From JAKACA01 sp050010115 (GTDB lineage: Bacteria; Actinomycetota; Acidimicrobiia; Acidimicrobiales; Bog-793): a stretch of 19,995 nt of DNA. A model generated the notes under the pieces. That model was not told the DNA's origin. It was given only the letters and a program-made list of their open reading frames with translations, and did not search any database. Position numbers and translations under genes: made by a program. The stretch lies in assembly GCA_050010115.1 (NCBI GenBank), contig JBEKLQ010000074.1, positions 1-19,995 on the forward strand, read 5' to 3'. This document shows positions 1 to 6,170 of this stretch, piece after piece; position 1 is the first letter of the stretch, and each line of letters starts with the position of its first letter.

Positions 1-470
1 CGCTTCTGCACCGCCGGGCGGAGGATGACCTTGCGGCCGACTCCCACCGTCGCAGCCTTGGGCCGCGTGGCAAGTGGCGGAACATCGATACGCAAGTCCG
101 ACGCCACCTCGACCCTGCAGGCCAACCGCCAGCCCTGCCTGAGCTCGTCGGGCACGAACGCCCGGGTGTCGAGCGAGGTGACCGGGGCACTGCCGTCCAG
201 GACGCGGACCTTGCACTTCTTGCAGGTGCCATGACCCCCGCAGGTGGAGTCGATGGCGATGCCGTTCCAGCTGGCGGCATCGAACAGCATGACGCCCGGA
301 GGGACACGCACCTGCCGCCCACTCGGCTCGAAACGCAGATCGACCCGCCCGACACCGTGCGCTCCCAGGGCGTGGCTGGCCACGCCCTGGGCGGCGGCTC
401 CGGCGGCGGTAGCTCCGGCGGCGGCAGCTCCGGCGGCAGCTCCGGCGGCAGCTCCGGCGGCGGTCGTCAC
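1..470 (-). CDS. RACo-type corrinoid-activating [2Fe-2S] ASKHA protein, N-terminal part (3' end beyond window)
   Basis: This is the amino-terminal ~156 residues of a reductive activator of corrinoid proteins, which reduces inactive Co(II) corrinoid to Co(I) in an ATP-dependent way. A plant-type ferredoxin domain is visible: Cys77, Cys83, Cys86 (CGGHGTCKKC) and Cys118 (WRLAC) fit C-x5-C-x2-C...C. The segment after it ends with ILRPAVQKR, typical of the linker into the actin-like DUF4445 domain, which lies beyond the left edge. The GTG start at 470-468 overlaps the TGA of the upstream methyltransferase (GTGA), so translation is probably coupled. The first ~37 residues are an odd Ala/Gly-rich extension (AAGA units) ahead of the usual beta-grasp start (VDLRFEPSGRQVRV). 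If that extension is not translated, a later start would be needed, but no convincing one is seen. The family call is firm; the partner corrinoid protein is inferred from the neighbourhood. Confidence 0.85.
   Translation of the reverse strand, partial: MTTAAGAAAGAAAGAAAAGATAAGAAAQGVASHALGAHGVGRVDLRFEPSGRQVRVPPGVMLFDAASWNGIAIDSTCGGHGTCKKCKVRVLDGSAPVTSLDTRAFVPDELRQGWRLACRVEVASDLRIDVPPLATRPKAATVGVGRKVILRPAVQK
390..465. repeat. 12-bp tandem repeat in the 5' end of the RACo-like gene
   Basis: The unit agctccggcggc (plus strand) occurs at 411-422, 426-437, 438-449 and 450-461 with degenerate copies leftwards. Read on the minus strand it encodes Ala-Ala-Gly-Ala. The unit length is a multiple of 3, so copy-number change keeps the frame. 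Confidence 0.85.
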
Positions 471-1378
471 CCGGAGCTCACCCCGTCGGCACGCTGCTCG
501 TTGTGGCCGGCTCCGGCAGCTTCCCGTGACGCCTGGGAAGCCCGGTGGCGAGCGATCCACGAGGCGCCCCACGGATCGCGGTCGAGCAGGAGGTCAGCGG
601 CCTTCACGGCACGCACGATCCCGGGCGAGCGGGCGTCCACGATGGCGCTCGTCAGACCGACCTTCATCGCCATGGGCAAGAAGGCTGCTCCGATGGCCTC
701 CCGATCGGGCATCCCGAACGACACGTTCGAGGCGCCGAGCGTCATGTTGACCCCGAATTCCTCCGAGATCAGCGAGATCGTGTCGAGCGTCCGGCGCACG
801 AGCACGGTGTCGGCGCCGACCGGCATCGCCAGCGGGTCGATGACCAGATCCTCGATGGCGATGCCGTACTGACCAGTCGCCACCTCGACGATCTTGCGCG
901 TGAGCTCGAGCCGGCGCTCGGGCTGCTCGGGGATCTCGGTCTCGTCGTTCGGCAGGCAGATCACAGCCGCCCCGTGACGCTTCACCAAAGGCAGGATCGC
1001 CTCCATCCGCTCGTCCTCAGCGGTCACGGAGTTCACGAGCGCCTTGCCCTGGTACGTCTCGAGGCCCGCCTCCAGCACCTCGATGGTGGAGGAGTCGATC
1101 ACGAGCGGAAGGTCGGTCAGGCGCTGGATGCGGCGAATGGCTTGAACCATGAGGTCGACCTCGTCGGCGAGGGGCACACCCATGTTGACGTCGAGGACCA
1201 TGGCACCGCCGGCAACCTGCTCGGCTACGTCGCGGTCGATGCGTGACAGGTCACCAGCCCGCAACTGCTCCTGGAAGAGCCTGCGGCCGGTCGGGTTGAT
1301 CCGCTCGCCGATGACACAGAACGGCTGGTCGTCGCCGATGACGACTTCTCTCGAGGGCGAGCGGAGGACGGTGTGCAC
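467..1378 (-). CDS. methyltetrahydrofolate:corrinoid methyltransferase (MtgA/AcsE-like, pterin-binding)
   Basis: A TIM-barrel pterin-binding protein of 303 aa that should move the methyl group from the methyl-Co(III) corrinoid protein to tetrahydrofolate (or the reverse). Family motifs are in the right order: GERINPTG at 24-31, DVN at 63-65, DSS at 95-97, NSVT at 116-119, a conserved Asp at ~181 (VIDPLAMPVG), and GASNVSFG at 215-222, which contains the Asn important in MeTr enzymes. The length is close to stand-alone MeTr/MtgA (about 260-300) with a ~25-residue hydrophilic tail. The start is GTG (1378-1376), 32 nt after the corrinoid protein gene, with a weak GAGG about 10 nt upstream. It lies between the corrinoid protein gene and the RACo gene in one minus-strand operon. 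It resembles the homologous domain of MetH but has no MetH partners, so a catabolic or C1-entry role is more likely. Direction and donor are inferred. Confidence 0.88.
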   Translation of the reverse strand: MHTVLRSPSREVVIGDDQPFCVIGERINPTGRRLFQEQLRAGDLSRIDRDVAEQVAGGAMVLDVNMGVPLADEVDLMVQAIRRIQRLTDLPLVIDSSTIEVLEAGLETYQGKALVNSVTAEDERMEAILPLVKRHGAAVICLPNDETEIPEQPERRLELTRKIVEVATGQYGIAIEDLVIDPLAMPVGADTVLVRRTLDTISLISEEFGVNMTLGASNVSFGMPDREAIGAAFLPMAMKVGLTSAIVDARSPGIVRAVKAADLLLDRDPWGASWIARHRASQASREAAGAGHNEQRADGVSSG

Positions 1379-1410
1379 TTGCGGTGAACCTCGGGTTTCT
1401 TGTTCGGGGG

Positions 1411-2076
1411 TCAGGCCAGGAGCGCTGCGCGGCGCCGCTGCAGCAGGTCTTTGGCACGGCTCACGGCGGCCGAAGCATCGGCCGCATAGCCGTCGGCGCC
1501 GACGGCATCCGCGTACTCCTGGGTGACAGGTGCGCCCCCGACCATCACGATCACCTGATCGCGCAAGCCGGCTTTCTCGAGGGCGTTGATGTTGGCCTTG
1601 AACATCGGCATGGTCGTGGTGAGGAACGCCGAGAAACCCAAGATGTCCGGCTGATGCTCCACCACCGCCTCGACGAACTTCTCGGGCGACACCTGGACGC
1701 CGAGATCGATGACGTGGAAGCCGGCGCCCTCCAGCATGATGTTGCAGAGGTTCTTGCCGATGTCGTGGACATCGCCCTTCACGGTACCCATCACGAACTT
1801 GCCGACGGATTGGATGCCGGTCTCGGCGAGCAGCGGCCGGAGGCGCTCGAGGGCGCCGGCCATGGCCCGGCCGGCGATGAGCATCTCGGGGACGAAGAAG
1901 TCCCCCCGCTCGAAGCGAGCGCCCACCTCCTCGAGCGAAGGGATGAGGGCGTCGAACAGCAGCGACTCGGGCGTGATGCCCATGTCGAGGCCGGCATTCG
2001 TCAGCTGCAGGACCTCGGGGGCGTTGCCGACAAGGGTGAAGTCGTAGAGCTGGGCGAGCAACTCTTGTTCGTTCAT
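1411..2076 (-). CDS. corrinoid-binding protein (MttC/MtgC/MtbC family)
   Basis: A 221-residue methyl carrier of the dimethylamine/trimethylamine corrinoid protein family. Residues ~1-88 form the helical cap domain (B12-binding 2) and ~90-215 the Rossmann-like cobalamin domain. The base-off/His-on signature GDVHDIGKN at 101-109 supplies Asp102, the axial His104 and Gly107. DLGV follows at 124-127 and the GG that holds the nucleotide tail is at 180-181. I chose ATG at 2076 over the longer open frame because it has a near-perfect Shine-Dalgarno (GAGGAGG, 2087-2081) four bases upstream, and the protein then begins exactly as relatives do (MNEQELLAQLYDF). It sits 70 nt downstream of iclR and 32 nt upstream of the MtgA-like gene. 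It is the likely shared substrate of the MttB homologue (methylation), the MtgA homologue (demethylation) and the RACo homologue (reactivation). Confidence 0.92.
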   Translation of the reverse strand: MNEQELLAQLYDFTLVGNAPEVLQLTNAGLDMGITPESLLFDALIPSLEEVGARFERGDFFVPEMLIAGRAMAGALERLRPLLAETGIQSVGKFVMGTVKGDVHDIGKNLCNIMLEGAGFHVIDLGVQVSPEKFVEAVVEHQPDILGFSAFLTTTMPMFKANINALEKAGLRDQVIVMVGGAPVTQEYADAVGADGYAADASAAVSRAKDLLQRRRAALLA

Positions 2077-2080
2077 GCGA

Positions 2081-2087
2081 CCTCCTC
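2081..2087 (-). promoter_or_regulatory. strong Shine-Dalgarno of the corrinoid protein gene
   Basis: On the minus strand GAGGAGG lies four nucleotides before the ATG at 2076. It decides the start within an open frame that extends 70 codons further upstream. Confidence 0.8.
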
Positions 2088-2120
2088 TGGTTCGGTCCTG
2101 CGGGCTGCTGTCAGCTCGGT

Positions 2121-2146
2121 CCCGCCGTGACTGCCCGTGTGGCGGG
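2121..2146 (-). other. small inverted repeat between iclR and the corrinoid protein gene
   Basis: CCCGCC (2121-2126) and GGCGGG (2141-2146) can pair across a 14-nt loop immediately after the iclR stop. There is no following U-run. It could tune expression between the two genes or mean nothing in this GC background. Confidence 0.25.
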
Positions 2147-2914
2147 TCATGCGGCGCCCTCCTGCGGCGGGCGGTGGCCCAGCACGACCGAGAGGGCGTT
2201 CCCCTCGGCGATGCACGCCGCGGCGACGTCCGCCAGCCGTCCCGAGTTGAGCCGGTTGGCGGGGCCTGACACCGAGATGGCAGCAACGACAGTGCCGCCG
2301 TCCCGGTAGACGGGTGCCGCGAGGGCGACGAGCCCGGGCTCGAGCTCCTCGGCGGTCAGGGCGAACGACCGCCGGCGCACGTCCTCGAGCTCGGCAGCCA
2401 GCACCGCTTTGTTCGTGATCGTGTGCTGGGTGAGGCGCTCGAGACGCCCGGGCGGGAGCTCGGCCGCGCCGTATGCGAGCAAGATCTTGCCCTGAGCGGT
2501 GCAGTGCAGCGGAACGGCCCGGCCCACCCAGTTCGTACCGCCGAGGACGTACCGGCTGTCCACCTGGGCGATCTGCTCGACCAGGCCACGCTTGGTCACA
2601 CCGAGGTTGATGGTCTCGCCCGTCCGCTCTCCGAGGCGGGCGAGGAAGGGCTGCGCCACCTCGAGGAGATCCGCCTCCCTCCCGCCCCTCCAGGCATGGC
2701 GGATGAAGAGGTCGCCCGGCCGGTAGCCGCCGCTCGTGTCCCGCCGGACGAGATCGTGCCGTTCGAGAGCGAAAAGCAAGCGCGACGTCGTGCTCTTCGC
2801 CAGACCGGTGGCGGCAGCGAGCTCGGAGAACGTCACGGGCTCAGGTGAGTCGACGATCTCGGTGAGCAGGCGAGCCGCCCGGTCGACAGCCTGGGTCCCG
2901 GTTGGGCTGGTCAC
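2147..2914 (-). CDS. IclR-family transcriptional regulator
   Basis: A 255-residue one-component regulator. The N-terminal winged helix-turn-helix (about 8-70) contains the typical stretch VTFSELAAATGLAKSTTSR and RLLFALERHDLVRR. The C-terminal ligand-binding domain (~80-250) carries family hallmarks such as CTAQGKILLA, the RRRSFALTAEELEPGLVALAAPV segment and AAISVSGPANR. The start is GTG at 2914-2912, giving MTSPTGTQAVDRAARLL, the usual IclR beginning. It is divergent from the mttB homologue (94 nt between the two starts) and co-directional with the corrinoid protein, MtgA and RACo genes, so it probably controls both arms. The effector is unknown; the methylated amine or its demethylated product is a reasonable guess. 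Family assignment is firm, the regulon is inferred. Confidence 0.92.
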   Translation of the reverse strand: MTSPTGTQAVDRAARLLTEIVDSPEPVTFSELAAATGLAKSTTSRLLFALERHDLVRRDTSGGYRPGDLFIRHAWRGGREADLLEVAQPFLARLGERTGETINLGVTKRGLVEQIAQVDSRYVLGGTNWVGRAVPLHCTAQGKILLAYGAAELPPGRLERLTQHTITNKAVLAAELEDVRRRSFALTAEELEPGLVALAAPVYRDGGTVVAAISVSGPANRLNSGRLADVAAACIAEGNALSVVLGHRPPQEGAA

Positions 2915-2931
2915 GATCCTCGTTCAAGTGT

Positions 2932-2958
2932 CTCAGTGTTCCATGCTGCGGAACTGAG
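2932..2958. promoter_or_regulatory. inverted repeat, probable IclR operator
   Basis: CTCAGTGTTCC (2932-2942) and GGAACTGAG (2950-2958) flank a 7-nt spacer. The inner arms GTTCC/GGAAC are perfect; the outer CTCAG/CTGAG pair with a 2-nt offset. A further ACTGAG occurs at 2973-2978. It lies in the iclR-mttB intergenic region just upstream of a candidate -10 of mttB, where an IclR-type dimer would be expected to bind. Binding is inferred. Confidence 0.6.
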
Positions 2959-2961
2959 TTC

Positions 2962-2967
2962 TACTAT
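2962..2967 (+). promoter_or_regulatory. candidate -10 box of the mttB homologue
   Basis: TACTAT fits the actinobacterial TANNNT -10 pattern and would place the transcript start near 2974, leaving a ~34-nt leader that contains the GAGGTGGAG ribosome-binding site before ATG 3009. The -35 position falls inside the inverted repeat at 2932-2958. No clear -35 hexamer is seen. Confidence 0.4.
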
Positions 2968-3008
2968 GTGATACTGAGGCTACCAGAAACCGACCCCACG
3001 AGGTGGAG

Positions 3009-4448
3009 ATGTTTCGCAACCGCATGCCCCGCTACGAGATCTTGTCGGCCGACGCCATCGAGGTCCTCGACCGGGGTTGGCGCCGCATCGTGTCGGAGAT
3101 CGGTGTGCAGTTTGCCAAGCCGGAAGCGGTCGAGCTGTTCGCCAAGGCCGGCCAGAGGACCGACGGCGAGGTCGTGTTCCTGGACCCGGAGTTCGTGCTC
3201 GAGCAAGTGGCGCTCGCTCCCCGGGAGTTCGACGTGCAGGCTCGCAACCCCGCCAACTCGGTCCATATCGGCGGCGATCAGATGGTCTTCTCCGGGGTCT
3301 ACGGACCGCCGTTCGTGCGTGAGGGCGCCCTGCGCCGGGAGGCCACCATGTCGGACTTCCGGCGCTTCGCCATGTTGTCGCAGAGCTTCTCCGAGCTCGA
3401 CTCGGCCGGCGGCGTCATCTGCGAGCCGAACGATGCCCCACTCGACTCACGGCATCTCGACATGATCTACGCCCTGCAGACCCTGACGGACAAGATCTAC
3501 ATGGGCAACGTCGTGTCCGGCCCGAACGCCCTCGACACGATCGCCATGACCGAGATCCTGTTCGGGGGCCGCGAGGCGATCGAGACGACGCCGGCGACGA
3601 TCTCGCTCATCAACTGCAACTCCCCACTGCGCTGGGACGACCGCATGCTGGACGCCCAGTTCGAGTACAGCCGGGCCCGGCAGCCAGTGGTCTTGACACC
3701 GTTCCTGTTGATGGGAGCGATGTCCCCGGTGACCATCCCGGCGGCCCTCGTGCAGCAGCTCGCCGAGGCGCTCTCCGGCATCGCCTTGTCGCAGCTGATC
3801 TCGCCGGGTTGCCCGATCATCTTCGGCTCGTTCTTGTCGAACATCGACATGCAGTCGGGGTCGCCGACCTTCGGGACGCCGGAGTCCGCCATCGGCCTGC
3901 TCTGCACCGGGCAGCTCGCCCGGCATTTCGGATTGCCGTTCCGGTCGGGCGGCTGCCTGACCTCGAGCCAGGTGCCCGACGCCCAGGCCGGCTACGAGGC
4001 GCTCATGACGCTGCTGCCTACGTTCCTCGCCGGCACGAACTTCGTCATGCACGCCGCCGGCTGGCTCGAAGGCGGCCTCGTCAGCGGCTACGAGAAGTTC
4101 ATCGTCGACATCGAGCTGCTGAAGATGATGCGGGTCGAGTTCACGCCGCTCGAGATCGACGAGGAGTCGCTGGCCTTCGGCGCCCACACCGAGGTCGGCC
4201 ATGGAGGGCACTTCCTCGGTGCCGAGCACACGATGGAGCGCTTCCGGACTTGTTTCTACCGGCCGATACTGTCGTCGTCGAAGAACTTCGAGCGGTGGAA
4301 CCGCGACGGTGCGCTGGACACGGCGGCGCGGGCGTCGGAGATATGCCAGAAGACGCTCGACAACTACGAACTACCGCCCCTCGACGAGGCGATCCGCGCC
4401 GAGCTCGAGGACTACGTCACGCGGCGCCGGCGGGAGCTCGGCGACTAG
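3009..4448 (+). CDS. MttB-family (non-pyrrolysine) quaternary-amine:corrinoid methyltransferase
   Basis: A 479-residue TIM-barrel protein of the trimethylamine methyltransferase superfamily, full length for the family (about 470-500). There is no in-frame TAG, so it is a pyrrolysine-free homologue like MtgB, MtpB or MtcB, which demethylate glycine betaine, proline betaine or carnitine. Family-typical segments are GGVICEPNDAPLDSRHLDM (134-152), the glycine/serine-rich GCPIIFGSFLSNIDMQSGSP (267-286), GGCLTSSQVPDAQAGYE (314-330, the region aligned with the pyrrolysine segment of archaeal MttB as far as I can judge), and C-terminal GHGGHFLGAEHTMERFR (397-413). I prefer ATG 3009 over GTG 3003 because GAGGTGGAG then has proper spacing. 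It is divergent from iclR and next to the corrinoid protein, MeTr and RACo genes. The substrate cannot be read from sequence. Confidence 0.9.
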   Translation: MFRNRMPRYEILSADAIEVLDRGWRRIVSEIGVQFAKPEAVELFAKAGQRTDGEVVFLDPEFVLEQVALAPREFDVQARNPANSVHIGGDQMVFSGVYGPPFVREGALRREATMSDFRRFAMLSQSFSELDSAGGVICEPNDAPLDSRHLDMIYALQTLTDKIYMGNVVSGPNALDTIAMTEILFGGREAIETTPATISLINCNSPLRWDDRMLDAQFEYSRARQPVVLTPFLLMGAMSPVTIPAALVQQLAEALSGIALSQLISPGCPIIFGSFLSNIDMQSGSPTFGTPESAIGLLCTGQLARHFGLPFRSGGCLTSSQVPDAQAGYEALMTLLPTFLAGTNFVMHAAGWLEGGLVSGYEKFIVDIELLKMMRVEFTPLEIDEESLAFGAHTEVGHGGHFLGAEHTMERFRTCFYRPILSSSKNFERWNRDGALDTAARASEICQKTLDNYELPPLDEAIRAELEDYVTRRRRELGD

Positions 4449-4457
4449 GCCGGCGGC

Positions 4458-4523
4458 GCGGCGCGAGGGGTTTCTAGGCGCCGCTGTCACCTGAACTCTG
4501 CACTGTCCCGAGTAACGGTGACA
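4458..4523 (+). terminator. hairpin-forming segment between the convergent mttB homologue and AKR genes
   Basis: GCGGCGC (4458-4464) pairs perfectly with GCGCCGC (4478-4484) over a 13-nt loop, and TGTCACC (4485-4491) pairs with GGTGACA (4517-4523) over 25 nt. Neither has a U-tract, so a classical intrinsic terminator is not proven. The location between two convergent stop codons (4448 and 4541) makes a termination role plausible. Confidence 0.35.
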
Positions 4524-4540
4524 TCGGCGTTGGAGAGTCG

Positions 4541-5509
4541 TCACGCGACCGCCTTCCCGGCGGTGATCTCGTCGATCCGCTTGAGTTCGTCAGCGCTCGG
4601 GAGCCAATCTGCGGCCTCAGCATTAGCGGCCACCTGCTCAGCAGAGGTAGCGCCGGCGATCACGGACGCAACCGCCGGCTGAGCGGCCAACCCACCGATC
4701 GCCACCGAGACGAGGCTCACCCCAGCTGAGTCAGCCAAGGCCCGCAAGCCCTCGACGATCTCAAAACTCGCCTTGTTCGACGTCGCCATCGCCCTCCCCC
4801 ACGGCTCGGACAAGCGACTCCCCGCCGGCGGCTCCTCGCCGCCACGCCACTTCCCCGTCAGCATTCCGCTCGCCAGCGGGAAGAAAGGGATCACCGAGAC
4901 GTCGTGTGCCAGGCAGCAACCCACGAGGTCGAGCTCAATGCCACGGTGCAGCAACGAGTAGTGGTTCTGCGCCGACACGAAGCGGTTGAGCTGCCCCTCT
5001 CGGGCGATCCAGTCGGCGTCGGCGACCTGCCAGGCCGACAGGTTGGACGACCCGATGTAGCGGACCTTCCCCGACCGGACGAGGTCGTCCAGAGCGGAGA
5101 GGGTTTCTTCGAGCGGTGTCACCCCATCGGGACGGTGCAGCTGGTACAGGTCGATCCAGTCGGTCCGGAGCCGGCGCAACGACGCCTCCACCGCTTTCAT
5201 GATGTAGCGACGGCTCGCACGGGCGCCCCAGTCGGGACCGTTCGAGCCGCCCATGTCCGAGCCGAACTTCGTGGCGATCACGGCTTCGTCGCGCCGACTG
5301 CTCGACGAGAGGACCTCGCCGATGATCGTCTCGGAACCGCCCATGGCTCCGTAGCTGTCCGACGTGTCGATCAGGTTGATGCCTGCGTCCAGGGCAGCCT
5401 GGATGACCGGCCGGGACCGATCCAGATCGAGCCGCCCACCGAAATTGTTGGCTCCCAGCCCCACGACCGAGACGGTGAGGCCCGACTGACCCAGTTGGCG
5501 ATAGCGCAT
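4541..5509 (-). CDS. aldo/keto reductase
   Basis: A 322-residue NADPH-dependent aldo/keto reductase of the YajO/Tas/general stress 69 type. The catalytic tetrad is visible: Asp48 and Tyr53 in GINLIDTSDSYG, Lys81 in VIATKFG and His125 in LYQLHRPDG. The strand motif VRYIGSSNLSAWQ and the NADPH-site segment near VASVIAGATSAEQVAANAEA also fit. I start it at ATG 5509 (MRYRQLGQSGLTVS, the canonical first strand); the open frame upstream is an antisense shadow of cobO. TACGGT lies exactly 7 nt before the ATG, suggesting a leaderless transcript. It is divergent from cobO across 139 bp. A physiological substrate is not evident and a link to corrinoid metabolism is not implied by family membership. Confidence 0.9.
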   Translation of the reverse strand: MRYRQLGQSGLTVSVVGLGANNFGGRLDLDRSRPVIQAALDAGINLIDTSDSYGAMGGSETIIGEVLSSSSRRDEAVIATKFGSDMGGSNGPDWGARASRRYIMKAVEASLRRLRTDWIDLYQLHRPDGVTPLEETLSALDDLVRSGKVRYIGSSNLSAWQVADADWIAREGQLNRFVSAQNHYSLLHRGIELDLVGCCLAHDVSVIPFFPLASGMLTGKWRGGEEPPAGSRLSEPWGRAMATSNKASFEIVEGLRALADSAGVSLVSVAIGGLAAQPAVASVIAGATSAEQVAANAEAADWLPSADELKRIDEITAGKAVA

Positions 5510-5516
5510 GGGTCGA

Positions 5517-5522
5517 ACCGTA
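5517..5522 (-). promoter_or_regulatory. candidate -10 of a leaderless AKR transcript
   Basis: On the minus strand TACGGT (TANNNT) is followed by 7 nt and then the ATG at 5509, which would make the start codon the 5' end of the mRNA. No good -35 was seen, and no Shine-Dalgarno is present. Confidence 0.4.
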
Positions 5523-5570
5523 GCGGTCACACAAGGGTGGCGGGCTGTTCCGAGAGGCGACGCGGCCCTC

Positions 5571-5618
5571 ACTCGCGCCGCGAAAGTGTCGGCCACGCGA
5601 CACCGACGCGGCGCGAGT
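5571..5618. repeat. 48-nt nested perfect inverted repeat between AKR and cobO
   Basis: Outer arms ACTCGCGCCGCG (5571-5582) and CGCGGCGCGAGT (5607-5618) are exact reverse complements over 12 bp. Inside, after a 3x3 internal loop (AAA/CGA), GTGTCG (5586-5591) pairs with CGACAC (5598-5603) around a GCCACG loop. It lies between two divergent start codons, so it is not a terminator for either gene. The right arm ends about where a -35 of cobO would lie. Confidence 0.9.
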
Positions 5619-5635
5619 TGCCGGGCGCCACCGAT

Positions 5636-5641
5636 TACCGT
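5636..5641 (+). promoter_or_regulatory. candidate -10 of a leaderless cobO transcript
   Basis: TACCGT (TANNNT) is followed by exactly 7 nt and then GTG 5649. No ribosome-binding site precedes that GTG, consistent with leaderless initiation. The predicted -35 position (about 5613-5618) coincides with the right end of the inverted repeat. Confidence 0.45.
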
Positions 5642-5648
5642 TCGCAGG

Positions 5649-6170
5649 GTGCCCCGCGAGTCCCTGATCCTCGTCAACACCGGCCACGGTAAGGGCAAGT
5701 CGTCCGCCGCCTTCGGCGTCATGGCGCGTGGGTGGGCACGCGGGTGGACCGTCGGCGTCGTGCAGTTCGTGAAGAGCGGCAAGTGGAAGACGGGCGAGCG
5801 GAAGCTCGCCGACCATCTCGGGATCGAGTGGCACACGCTGGGCGACGGTTTCACCTGGGAGTCGACCGACCTCGACGAGACGGCCGCCAAGGGCCGCCAC
5901 GCCTGGGAGGTCGCCCGCGAAAAGCTGCGCAGCGGAGAGTACGACCTGCTCATCCTCGACGAGGTCACCTACGCCATGAAGTACGGCTGGGTCCCGGTCG
6001 CCGACGTCGTCGACGGCCTCCGAGAGCGCAGCCCGCGGACGAACGTCGTCCTCACGGGCCGGGACGCGCCGGACGAGATCGTCGAGATCGCCGACACGGT
6101 GACCGAGATGCGCAAGATCAAGCACGCCTACGACCGCGGCATCACCGGCCGCAAGGGGATCGAGTACTGA
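5649..6170 (+). CDS. cobO: cob(I)yrinic acid a,c-diamide adenosyltransferase (CobO/CobA/BtuR family)
   Basis: ATP:corrinoid adenosyltransferase that adds the 5'-deoxyadenosyl group to the reduced corrin cobalt. The protein is 173 aa, slightly shorter than the usual ~190-200 because it lacks the variable N-terminal lead. The P-loop GHGKGKSS (12-19), FTWES (68-72), Walker-B-like LILDEVTYAM (101-110), VVLTGRDAP (133-141) and the diagnostic C-terminus DTVTEMRKIKHAYDRG...RKGIEY are all present. I start at GTG 5649 (VPRESLILVNTGHGKGKSS) rather than the open frame from 5508, whose extra 47 residues look non-coding and would cover the inverted repeat and the promoter-like box. It is the first gene of the corrin operon; its stop overlaps the presumed cobB start as CTGA. 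Besides biosynthesis it would salvage corrinoids. Confidence 0.93.
   Translation: MPRESLILVNTGHGKGKSSAAFGVMARGWARGWTVGVVQFVKSGKWKTGERKLADHLGIEWHTLGDGFTWESTDLDETAAKGRHAWEVAREKLRSGEYDLLILDEVTYAMKYGWVPVADVVDGLRERSPRTNVVLTGRDAPDEIVEIADTVTEMRKIKHAYDRGITGRKGIEY
6153..6158 (+). promoter_or_regulatory. Shine-Dalgarno supporting a CTG start for cobB
   Basis: AAGGGG ends eight nucleotides before CTG 6167, good spacing for initiation there. No ATG, GTG or TTG in the cobB frame lies close to the conserved N-terminus, so this site helps decide the start. Confidence 0.45.

Noticed and set aside
3009..4448. Pyrrolysine-containing MttB
   Set aside because: No in-frame TAG interrupts the gene and no pyl genes are in the window.
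3003..4448. GTG 3003 as the mttB start
   Set aside because: The GAGG would abut the GTG with no spacing; ATG 3009 has normal spacing.
5510..5648. Cobalamin riboswitch upstream of cobO
   Set aside because: No B12-box-like sequence was recognised, and the only structure is the simple nested inverted repeat; cobO looks leaderless.
5732..6166. 145-codon N-terminal extension of the cobB open frame
   Set aside because: It is the shifted frame of cobO, Arg-rich, and not part of the CobB fold.
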